A DNA stretch of 64,000 bases from assembly GCA_963790715.1 (NCBI GenBank), contig CAWBPN010000018.1, positions 310,001 to 374,000 on the forward strand. Direction: 5' to 3'. Below the pieces are notes generated by a model that was given only the letters and a program-made list of their open reading frames with translations, had not been told where the DNA came from and searched no databases. Positions within the stretch are counted from its first letter, which is position 1; the number at the start of each line of letters is the position of its first letter. A program made the position numbers and the translations under genes. This stretch comes from DCFW01 sp963790715 (GTDB lineage Bacteria > Bacteroidota > Bacteroidia > Bacteroidales > Bacteroidaceae). This document shows, in pieces, positions 52,149-60,967 of the stretch.

Positions 52149-53267
52149 ATGAAAATAAGATTATTGTTAGCAGGTATAGTAGCTGTCGGAATGATGGCAT
52201 CCTGCGCAAACGATGAAGCGGTTCAAACAAAAAAGGCTGAACCGACAACGATTACAATTGCCTTAAAAGGCAACTCTGAGACGACAAAAACGGCAGCTGA
52301 TTCAACGACAAACGACGCTAAAATAAATAATTTGGTTGTCGGACTATTTGATGCCGGAGGTAATTTAGTATCTCTTTCTACACCGACATTTACAGCTGCA
52401 GGAGCAGACGTAACAACGACAGTTACAGGGACTACTCTTGTTACAAAAATAGCTGTAGTGGCTAATGCTCCATCATCTTTATTTTCAAGCGCAAAGACAT
52501 TGACGCAGTTCAATGCCGTAGCTATAGATCTTGGATATACTGCTACTTCCGATGCTTCTGTCATTGGCACTTCACAACAATATATATCAGCACTGCCTAT
52601 GGAAGGAGAAAACTCGGTTGATGCAACAGTGACAAATCCATCCGCAACCGTAACGATAAGCAGATTAGTCTCGAGGATAGAGTTGGCAAGCATTAAGGTA
52701 GCATTCGATGCGAACGGTGCATATTCGTCATCTACTTTCGTACCTACCGATATTTTCATGTATAATGCAGCAGAAACAGCGTATGCCGATTATGCTTCTC
52801 CATATGTTACCGGTCCTACATTTTTACAAGGAGAAAACGGTGTCACCGGAGTAACATCATATTTGGGAACCGGAGCATTGTCGTTGACGCAAGCTACAAG
52901 TTATCCAACGGCTTATACGTTCTTTACAATGCCTATCATTCCGAGCAAAAACTCAAATACAAAAACCAAGTTGATAATAAAAGGTACATTTACAGACAAT
53001 AGCAACGCTACTTCTACAGTATATTATCCGATAATTATCAATCATGTAATGGCAGGTACATATAGCGATGCCGGAACAACGGCATATACACAACAAGGCG
53101 GTGAAGACGGACTTATCGCTCCGAATACCTACTATAAACTTATGGCTACGATAAAAACCAAAGGTGTGTCACATGTAACCGACGAATTAACTTCGGCAGC
53201 CATCACTTTGACGGTAAAGGTTAATCCATGGCCTGTTGCACTAATACAAAATGTAGTATTCAATTAA
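52149..53267 (+). CDS. FimA/Mfa1-like major fimbrillin (subunit 2)
   Basis: About 372 residues. I start at 52149 (MKIRLLLAGIVAVGMMASC, lipobox Cys19) rather than the in-frame ATG at 52116. It has the whole two-domain pilin and no C-terminal extension: TTITIALKGNSETTKT, INNLVVGLFDAGGNLVSL, VTKIAVVANAPSSLF and the terminal strand VKVNPWPVALIQNVVFN. As the plain pilin of the set it is the best candidate for the shaft. Where the other pilins have TRA, it reads TKTAAD (Lys47), so an Arg-specific protease would not cut at that place. Confidence 0.82.
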   Translation: MKIRLLLAGIVAVGMMASCANDEAVQTKKAEPTTITIALKGNSETTKTAADSTTNDAKINNLVVGLFDAGGNLVSLSTPTFTAAGADVTTTVTGTTLVTKIAVVANAPSSLFSSAKTLTQFNAVAIDLGYTATSDASVIGTSQQYISALPMEGENSVDATVTNPSATVTISRLVSRIELASIKVAFDANGAYSSSTFVPTDIFMYNAAETAYADYASPYVTGPTFLQGENGVTGVTSYLGTGALSLTQATSYPTAYTFFTMPIIPSKNSNTKTKLIIKGTFTDNSNATSTVYYPIIINHVMAGTYSDAGTTAYTQQGGEDGLIAPNTYYKLMATIKTKGVSHVTDELTSAAITLTVKVNPWPVALIQNVVFN

Positions 53268-53300
53268 CATTGTAAGGTTAATATAACATACAGTTTGATA

Positions 53301-54167
53301 ATGGCAATCAAAAAACTACACATCATATCAGTGTTCTTGTTTGCAATGACGGCGGCATTGTGCCTGCCGTCATGCATCAACGAGAATGATTCTATGTGTG
53401 TGCAGTTTGATGTAGGTCATCAGTTGGTGGATACGACAGGGACGGTGCTACCCGATTCATTGGCAGGCAGGTTGAAAGCATATCTCTACCTGGATGGTAA
53501 ATTCAGCAACATAGTAACATCTTCAAGTGACGGCCGTTTCCAAATAAGTTTTTACAAGAATTCTACGGCTTCGCTGGTTTTAATAGCCTCTCCGAAGAAC
53601 AGCGGCAATATAGAACTGACAGAGCCTAAAGTGGGTGATAATATAAGTGATTATGCATTAAGCGTAAATTCAGTTTCGGGCTTTGACGACTTTTACTACG
53701 GTCGTTTCGATTATACACCAGGCTCTTCGAACAGTGTATGGCAACCGGTGACAAACATGAGCAATATGCGTGCACATGTGCATGTGTTGGTAAAGGAGTT
53801 GGATGCAGTGTTCGGCAATTCGGGAACATACAGCGTGAAACTTAGCGGATTGCATTCGTCGTTTACTTTTGCCGGCACGGCTGACGGTGATTCGATAACG
53901 GCGACACCTGCGGTAACGTTTCTTAAAGATGGAGATTTACTGAGTAATAAAGTAAGTACGTGGCCCACAAAAACAGGTGAGAGCGTAACACTGTCAATAT
54001 TAAGAGACGGGAATACAATATGGACGTCAAATCTTGACAGCGACGGCAAACCTGTTACGTTGTCCGCCGGTGACGATAAAGTATTTATGGTGGATTGCAG
54101 CCAAGTGAAGTTGAATATTACCGTGCTTGCATGGAGTAAATATTCGCAAAATCAGATATTCTATTGA
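53301..54167 (+). CDS. FimB/Mfa2-family anchor subunit (subunit 3)
   Basis: About 288 residues from the ATG at 53301; a TTG two codons earlier is in frame but not needed. The lipobox LPSC gives Cys25. The sequence matches the FimB/Mfa2 family: VQFDVGHQLVDTTGTVLPDS, KAYLYLDGKF, FDDFYYGRFDYT, MRAHVHVLVKELDAVF, and WSKYSQNQIFY at the end. In P. gingivalis these lipoproteins stay in the outer membrane and anchor the fimbria, limiting its length. No TRA site follows the lipid Cys, as expected for an unprocessed anchor. One base separates its stop from the next start. Confidence 0.85.
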   Translation: MAIKKLHIISVFLFAMTAALCLPSCINENDSMCVQFDVGHQLVDTTGTVLPDSLAGRLKAYLYLDGKFSNIVTSSSDGRFQISFYKNSTASLVLIASPKNSGNIELTEPKVGDNISDYALSVNSVSGFDDFYYGRFDYTPGSSNSVWQPVTNMSNMRAHVHVLVKELDAVFGNSGTYSVKLSGLHSSFTFAGTADGDSITATPAVTFLKDGDLLSNKVSTWPTKTGESVTLSILRDGNTIWTSNLDSDGKPVTLSAGDDKVFMVDCSQVKLNITVLAWSKYSQNQIFY

Positions 54168-54168
54168 T

Positions 54169-56064
54169 ATGAGTAATATATATAAGATATATAACATAAT
54201 GTCTTTGTTGCGGATAGCAATAATATCGGCAGTATCGTTAACGGTATTGTCCTGTGCGAGTGAGTCTGATCTGAACAAAAATTCGCAAGGAGATGTTGCA
54301 CTTAAAATAAACATACAGATACCGTCACAAACGAATGTATCCACACGCGCCACAACTCTAAGCAGCAACGAAAGTACGGTAAACGACTTGACGGTATTTA
54401 TATTCAATTCAGACAAACAATTGATAGGAGAAAGTTATGTGCCAAGCCCTACATCAACAGGAACAAACACATATAAAATGACGGTAAGTACGAGAGAGGC
54501 AACAAATTGCACGGTATATGCCGTTGCGAATGCAGGAGCAAATGCCTTTACAACCGGGAACAGTAATGTAAGCGGAGTAAGTAATCCTGTAAATACGGTA
54601 GATGAATTTAAGGCGACTTATGCCAAATTGAGCGCCGCGTCCGATTTAGGTTCACAAAGTAATGTGATTATGGCAGGAGTGTTGACTAATCAGGATATAA
54701 TATCCAGCACTCAAACATTAGCAAATACCGTACCGTTATATCGCTTGTGTACAAAGGTAAACTTCAACATCATACCTGCAAGCAATATAACGATAACCGG
54801 TTATCAACTTCATGAGGTACCGGCAAGCAGCTATATAGCCGACCGTTCGGCAGAAACAACACCTGCATATAATCCGTCAGGTAGTTACGAGGATTTCAAC
54901 AAAGTACCGGCAAGCAGCCCGACAGCCGGAAGTGAAGTTACTGACGCTTATTATATATATGAAAACCTGGCAGGAACGGTAGCGGCTTCAAATACGGCAA
55001 AAGCCCGCAATGCAACAAATGCACCCACAACGGCAAGCTATTTGGATGTGTATGCCACAGGCCCGAATTGGCAATCAACCTACAGAATATATTTAGGAGG
55101 CACAGGAACTACGGACTATACGAATTATAATATACCAAGAAATTACAACTACACATATACAATAAACATAACAGGCAGCGGAATATATGATGTTCGCGTT
55201 ACTTGTTATCCTGAATTAATTAACTCATCCACAGCAGGAACATGGGGCAGCAACGGTAGTGCGACAGCGGTTACAAGTTCGGCAACGGCAAATGTCGGTG
55301 ATTATTATTTTAGTGACGGTACTTGGGGATCATTGGCTAATAATCCCGGCAAAACTCCAATAGCGGTGGTTTTCAGCGGTACAACAAGTGCAACAGACCA
55401 AGGCCATGGTTGGACGCATGGTTATGCAATGGCATTAACGAATGCACCTTCATCAACATCAACTTGCATATGGAGCACAAGTACTACTACAAATGAAGCA
55501 TCAACATTGACAAATAATGGCTATACTTATGAAGATCATACTGGAGGTTATACTGATTTTGAAACTGATAAGGATGGATATACTGAAACTCATTCTATAA
55601 GTAATTATTATTCTTCCATGGTAAGTGATCACCCTGCATTTTGGTATGCATTGAATTATGGTACTAACGACGAAAGTGCAACTACAACATATAATGCCCC
55701 TAATAAAAGTAGTGGTTGGTTCTTACCGAGTATAGGCCAATTGTGGGATATTGTAACAAATTTGGGGAAAATGTCTACAACACCTACTAATTATAATACG
55801 AGTAGTTGTTGGTGGACTAATTCGTCAAGTACTTGCATTACTAATATAAATAAATACTTATCAAGTATAAGCGGGTATAAAACGCCCGATTATTTTACCA
55901 ACAATAATGATTATTATTGGTCTTCATCTGAATACAATAGTAGTAGTTCATATATTTTATGTTTTGCAGGTTTTGGTGATTGTGATGTACTTATGTATAG
56001 TTATACTGACATAAATAACTATAAAAATACTACACGTAAAGTGAGGTCTATTATCGCATTTTAG
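54169..56064 (+). CDS. Mfa-like pilin fused to DUF1566-like adhesin domain (subunit 4)
   Basis: About 631 residues. I start at the ATG at 54169, one base after the anchor gene's stop; the frame opens earlier only through a TTG. The lipobox LTVLSC gives Cys29, and Arg60 in STRATT is a possible processing site. Residues about 40-370 are a pilin-like region (VALKINIQIPSQTNV, VNDLTVFIFNSDKQLIGESY). Residues about 375-631 repeat the adhesin domain of subunits 1 and 5 (YYFSDGTWGSL, HGWTHGYAMALTNAPS, TDKDGYTETHSI, SSGWFLPSIGQLWDIVTNLG, YYWSSSEYNS, RKVRSIIAF). Likely tip adhesin. Confidence 0.8.
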   Translation: MSNIYKIYNIMSLLRIAIISAVSLTVLSCASESDLNKNSQGDVALKINIQIPSQTNVSTRATTLSSNESTVNDLTVFIFNSDKQLIGESYVPSPTSTGTNTYKMTVSTREATNCTVYAVANAGANAFTTGNSNVSGVSNPVNTVDEFKATYAKLSAASDLGSQSNVIMAGVLTNQDIISSTQTLANTVPLYRLCTKVNFNIIPASNITITGYQLHEVPASSYIADRSAETTPAYNPSGSYEDFNKVPASSPTAGSEVTDAYYIYENLAGTVAASNTAKARNATNAPTTASYLDVYATGPNWQSTYRIYLGGTGTTDYTNYNIPRNYNYTYTINITGSGIYDVRVTCYPELINSSTAGTWGSNGSATAVTSSATANVGDYYFSDGTWGSLANNPGKTPIAVVFSGTTSATDQGHGWTHGYAMALTNAPSSTSTCIWSTSTTTNEASTLTNNGYTYEDHTGGYTDFETDKDGYTETHSISNYYSSMVSDHPAFWYALNYGTNDESATTTYNAPNKSSGWFLPSIGQLWDIVTNLGKMSTTPTNYNTSSCWWTNSSSTCITNINKYLSSISGYKTPDYFTNNNDYYWSSSEYNSSSSYILCFAGFGDCDVLMYSYTDINNYKNTTRKVRSIIAF

Positions 56065-56068
56065 AATT

Positions 56069-57700
56069 ATGTTAAGAAAAAAAATATTAAATATAATATT
56101 AAGTATGTCGCTATTACTTGGTATAACAAGTTGCATAAGCAATACAGAAGTTATTGACGGAAAATCATATCATTTAGCAGTATCGGTTAATGATTTAGGA
56201 TTTACTCCAGCGTCAGGCACAAAAACAACTACGCGAGCAACCGAAAGCGGATATGTAACATCATTTGCCAAAGGAGACCAAATAGGGTTGTACGTGGTTA
56301 ATAGTTCCAATACAGTGGAAACAGCAAATTTATGCCTAACTTATGACGGTACAAACTGGAATTATCCAACCGGAACGACACTATATTATGATAACACCGC
56401 AAATAAAAAATATTTTGCATATTATCCATACCAAAGCACTCTAGCCGATGTTCCAACAACATCAACTGCAACCGATGCCGCAACATTCTTTGCAACGGCA
56501 ATTTCAGATTGGACACCTGCAACCGACCAAAGTACGCAAACTAAGTATACAGCATCGGACTTAATGGTTGGAACAGGTACTGCAGGTACATTGTACAGCA
56601 ATGCGACCCGTACAATGTCATTTAGTATGAGTCATCAAATGGCTTTGGTTGGTATGAACTTTCCATATTATTATCTGTCAACAGATAATAATTACACATA
56701 TACTTTAGGATTGACCTGCAAAGGTTTTACTCCGTACCATTTATCAAAAGGCAATTATCGTTATATAATAAAACCTGCGACAAACACCTCAATATGGGGA
56801 TATTATTGCCCAACAGCGACTTCAAACGCAAATCAAATATTCAATAAAGCCTTTACAATTGCGGCGGGAACATATCAAACAATGAATGTGGATAATACTT
56901 TAACATCAACTTCATATACAATGAGTATAGGTGATTATTATCTTAATGATGGCAGTGTCATTCCTAACGCCACAACAAACAAATACTTGTTATCTAAAGC
57001 TATAGGTGTGGTATTTGATACTTCAACAAGTACAACAGATCAAGGCTATGGTTGGAAACATGGATATGTTATGGCACTAGCGGAAGCATCACCATCTACT
57101 GGGTGCCAATGGAGTGCAAATGATAATGATGAAGTACTGACAAATTATTCAGATTATTCCATCTTTATTAAAAATAAAGATGGATATACTGAAACTCAAA
57201 CGATGAAAAACAATAGTCATGATATATTTAATAAAACTAATTATCCCGCATTTTGGTATGCATTAAATTATAACATTATTACACCAAGTGTATGTAGTGG
57301 TTGGTATTTGCCAAGTATAGGTCAATGGTATGATATATGCGTAAATTTAGGAGGTATGCCAGTGACCGTAACAGGTTCTGGTAGTAGTTGGTGTCGTTGG
57401 TACGGTGGTGATCAAACAGGAAATAATTACAATTATGCTGTAAACTGTGCTAATAGTATTAATAATTATTTAACAAATGTAGAAAATGTTGGGTATGCTG
57501 TAGACAAATTTAAATATCAAGAAACAGGTGGTGAAATCGATAATAGTATATACCATTGGTCTTCATCAGAATTTAACAATATTGTTTCTCTTGATATTAC
57601 AATTACTGGTTATAATGACTTTAATGTGAATTTAGGCTATTACTACTCTTATGATTGTAAAACATGTGATTGGAGTGTGAGGTCTGTATTGACATTTTAG
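56069..57700 (+). CDS. fimbrillin-family protein fused to DUF1566-like adhesin domain (subunit 5)
   Basis: 543 residues, lipobox GITSC (Cys22), Arg56 in TTRATE. The N-terminal half belongs to a different pilin family from subunits 1 and 4: FAKGDQIGLYVVNSSN and KYFAYYPYQS are typical of Mfa-like/fimbrillin (PF13149-type) proteins. Residues about 285-543 carry the shared domain (DYYLNDGSVIP, YGWKHGYVMALAEA, KDGYTETQTM, CSGWYLPSIGQWYDICVNLG, YHWSSSEFNN, WSVRSVLTF). The gene is AT-rich throughout. It starts 4 bases after subunit 4 and is the last gene before the terminator. Confidence 0.8.
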   Translation: MLRKKILNIILSMSLLLGITSCISNTEVIDGKSYHLAVSVNDLGFTPASGTKTTTRATESGYVTSFAKGDQIGLYVVNSSNTVETANLCLTYDGTNWNYPTGTTLYYDNTANKKYFAYYPYQSTLADVPTTSTATDAATFFATAISDWTPATDQSTQTKYTASDLMVGTGTAGTLYSNATRTMSFSMSHQMALVGMNFPYYYLSTDNNYTYTLGLTCKGFTPYHLSKGNYRYIIKPATNTSIWGYYCPTATSNANQIFNKAFTIAAGTYQTMNVDNTLTSTSYTMSIGDYYLNDGSVIPNATTNKYLLSKAIGVVFDTSTSTTDQGYGWKHGYVMALAEASPSTGCQWSANDNDEVLTNYSDYSIFIKNKDGYTETQTMKNNSHDIFNKTNYPAFWYALNYNIITPSVCSGWYLPSIGQWYDICVNLGGMPVTVTGSGSSWCRWYGGDQTGNNYNYAVNCANSINNYLTNVENVGYAVDKFKYQETGGEIDNSIYHWSSSEFNNIVSLDITITGYNDFNVNLGYYYSYDCKTCDWSVRSVLTF

Positions 57701-57804
57701 TACTTAACTGACAAGAGTTTATTGATAAACAGTTAAGAAAAAGATATAAAAATAGAAAAAATGAAACAAAAAGATATTTTTTAGAATCGTTTTAGAATCG
57801 TGAA

Positions 57805-57878
57805 AAAGCGATATAACCACAAACTACGTATCGCTTTATAAGCTCCTCCCGTTGTGACTAACGTGAGGGGCTTTTTTC
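57805..57878 (+). terminator. terminator of the pilus operon (two hairpins)
   Basis: The first stem is AAAGCGAT (57805-57812) with ATCGCTTT (57830-57837). The main terminator is AAGCTCCTC (57840-57848) with GAGGGGCTT (57865-57873), inner CGTT/AACG, and T6 right after. It closes the plus-strand pilus transcript. Confidence 0.8.
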
Positions 57879-58315
57879 ATTTCTCTTTAGCGTTGTTACA
57901 TTCGTTTACGAGGATGTTGCCCAAAATGGAAAGACAACATATCATATTCAATGTTATTTTGCAGTCACTTCTTTGATGAAGTAAACTATAGGTGGCTTTA
58001 CCGGATTCTTCCTCAATTTGCCATATAAAATCGAGCATAAGGTAGAAGTACTGTTGAATTACAATTATTGGCCGGATTTGGATGCAGACTAATAATGCAA
58101 TTATATTTAAGGCAAATGCTTCTTTATTTAAGCTTTATCCACAAACAACAGGTTTATATTGCTTATTCTATTACAAAAGCAAATGCTATAAATTAAATAT
58201 AACTAATACCGTAATAAAAAGAAGGTTGAATGCTAAACCTTTTTCCTGTTTTTGCGTCTAATACCCATTAGATATATCAAACAGTAATTTGAAACAATAA
58301 TTATAAATATTAGGT
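57879..58315. other. non-coding interval, nothing recognised
   Basis: AT-rich sequence with many stops in all frames and no consensus promoter that I can see. Short coding-like fragments are present but do not resemble a known protein. Confidence 0.5.
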
Positions 58316-60812
58316 ATGAAGACTGTTTTTTTGGCTATTCTGTTCAGTATTGCAACGGTGCTTACAATATGTGCAGAAACTATTGTACCAGGTTCTGTGA
58401 AGGGTACGGTAATTGATTCAAAGACTAAACAAGGTTTGGAATTTGTTAATGTAACGGTTAAGGTTAAAGGTTCGGCAGATGTAACGTCGGCAGGTATGAC
58501 AGACTCACAAGGCGACTTCGCACTCGGGGGACTGAAAGCAGGTGATTACAATGTTATGGTATCATGCGTGGGATACAAACCTATTACAAAAATCGTACAC
58601 TTGAACAATGCTACGGATATTATTTCGCTTGACAAGATTCTACTAAGTGACGACAACCACGTATTAAAAGAGGTAAGCGTGGTGGGACAACGATCACAGA
58701 TGAAGTTCGAAATAGATAAAAAGGTGTTCAATGTAGGTCAGGATGTAATTTCAGCAGGTGGCTCGGCTTCGGATGTGTTGTCAAATATACCGTCTGTTGA
58801 CGTTGATAATGACGGTAATGTGTCATTACGCGGAAGTACGAACGTTACCATTTGGATTAACGGAAAGGCATCGGGTATGACATCCGACAACCAATCTCAA
58901 ATATTGGAGCAACTGCCTGCGGAAAGTATCGACCATGTAGAAGTGATTACCAACCCTTCTGCCAAATATAGTGCTGAAGGTAACGCAGGTATCATCAATA
59001 TAGTATTAAAAGAAAATACTCAAAAAGGATATTTCGGCAGTATACGCTCAGGCGTACGCTCAAACAAAGGTCTTGTTGAAGGTGGAAGTTTCAACTATAC
59101 TTCACAAAAAGTTGAAGCTAATGTTGATCTTGGTTTCCATCACATGATACATGACGGCGGCTCATGGTCGCACAGAACAAACACAACAGCAAATACTTTG
59201 CTCGACCAAAACACCGATCAAAAACAACATGGTAACGGTGTGTTCATGAGAGGCGGACTTACATACCATTTCACAAAAAAGAGTCAAGTATATATGAACG
59301 GGTTCGGTATTTTCGGCCATGGCAACGGAGGTTCCACGATCAATTACAATATGATTAATCCGCTAAACAACTCCACCATATATAAGAGCTTACGCCAAAA
59401 CGACTCTCATACAAAAATAAGGGGAGGTAATGCTACACTTGGATATAAGTATGAATTCACAAAAGATCATTATATCGACTTTTCTTCATCTTATGACGGT
59501 TGGCACATGGATAACAACTCAGTATATAAACAAAACTATGCAAGCAACTACAAGCCAAGCAGTTATCAGAATCAAATAAACAACATGCGCAGACATGATG
59601 TAGATCTCCAGCTAGACTATCAAAACAAATGGGATGAAAATCATAAGTTGGAATTAGGATGGAAAACGACTTTCGACCGTGAGAACAGTCCTATAAAAAC
59701 ATATGACGATTCATTAAAAACCGATTTCGACCAAAGTCTTTACAATCGCTTTATATATAACGAAGATATACATGCCGGCTATTTCACCTATACGGGCAAG
59801 CTGGATAAATTAGGCTATCAAATAGGATTACGAGGTGAATACACTCACTTGAAGACAGTTTCAAAGTCATGGACTGACGGAGGTGAGACAGCAGGCACAC
59901 CTTATAAAACAAATTATTTCAAGTTGTTCCCGACAATGTTCTTGACATACACATTACCCAAAGATGCTGAATTGCAATTAAATTACTCACGACGCATAAA
60001 TCGCCCGTGGGGTGGACAATTGAACAACTTCAAGAACATAACCGATTCAACCAGCATCTCATTCGGTAATCCTAAACTGATGCCACAATATTCAAATTCA
60101 TTCGAATTAAATTACATAAAGAACTGGAATCAACAAATGTTATCGATTTCAGGATACTATCGCACTACTGACGATGTTGTGGAAAATGTAAGCTATCTTG
60201 ATAAAAACGTTCTCTACTCAACATACATGAACATTGCCAAAACCACATCCGCAGGTGTTGAATTGGTAGGGCAAAACAATTTATTCAAGATACTTAATTT
60301 AACCACCACATGGGATGGATATTATTATAAATTAGACGGTTTTACCTATAATTATACTACGAATGAAGGAGACAAAGAATCCACTTCATATTCGCCGCAA
60401 GAAAGTTTCACATGGAGTGCACGTGTTATAGCTAATCTTATATTGCCTTATTCATGGTCGCTTCAAGTAAATGGTGCTTACAATTCACGGCAACCGATCG
60501 CCCAAGGGCACAGCGCACCTAATTATTCGGTTAATTGGGGATTAAAGAAAACATTCGGCAGTAATAAGAAATGGACATTGGCAGTAAATGCCCGCGATAT
60601 ATTCAACTCACGCAATCGCCACAGCTACACATCAGGCGAGTTCATTCAATCAAGAATCGAATAATTGGCGTAACGGACGCATCTATGGCGTTACACTTAC
60701 TTACAGCTTCGGAAATATGAAGTTTGGAAATAATAAGAAACGTCCTCAACAACAGCAACAAAACCAACAAGAGGATGAAGATAGCGATATGCAACAAAAT
60801 ATGGGTGAATGA
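58316..60812 (+). pseudogene. TonB-dependent outer-membrane receptor with C-terminal frameshift
   Basis: The first frame gives 782 residues: a signal peptide (to CAE, about 20), a carboxypeptidase-like regulatory domain (about 25-105, GSVKGTVIDSKTKQGLEFVN), a plug (LSNIPSVDVDNDGNVSLRGS, then ITNPSAKYSAEGNAGIINIV) and a long barrel of the OMP_b-brl_3 type. It stops at 60664 in SGEFIQSRIE. One base shifted, from about 60645, the sequence continues ESNNWRNGRIYGVTLTYSFG and a Gln/Asp-rich tail to a stop at 60812; this supplies the last strands and terminal aromatic. An inserted base near 60640-60650, real or a sequencing error, breaks the barrel end. Substrate unknown; no SusD. Confidence 0.8.
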
Positions 60813-60824
60813 AATAAATTATTC

Positions 60825-60855
60825 TTGCTTATAAACAATTAAATGACTACTTTTG
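60825..60855 (+). promoter_or_regulatory. Bacteroides-type promoter of tRNA-Arg
   Basis: TTG (60825-60827), 20-nt spacer, TACTTTTG (60848-60855). The tRNA starts 17 bases later, the same spacing as in tRNA-Phe. Confidence 0.75.
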
Positions 60856-60871
60856 CGGGCAAAACATTTTT

Positions 60872-60943
60872 GCCCGCGTAGTTCAACGGATAGAATAGGA
60901 GTTTCCTAAACTTTAGATCGGAGTTCGATTCTCCGCGTGGGTA
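60872..60943 (+). tRNA. tRNA-Arg (CCU)
   Basis: The acceptor GCCCGCG pairs with CGTGGGT (two G-T), the anticodon loop TTCCTAA carries anticodon CCT, reading AGG, and the T arm is CGGAG TTCGATT CTCCG. The discriminator base is A and CCA is not encoded. Confidence 0.93.
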
Positions 60944-60967
60944 CTGGCAATAAAGTATAAGATCGTA

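Noticed and set aside
50092..57700. Complete DGR system
   Set aside because: The target-like domains are present, but no reverse transcriptase, accessory protein or template repeat is seen on either strand.
57879..58315. Transposase or pilin remnant
   Set aside because: Short translated stretches in several frames do not resemble any family that I can name.
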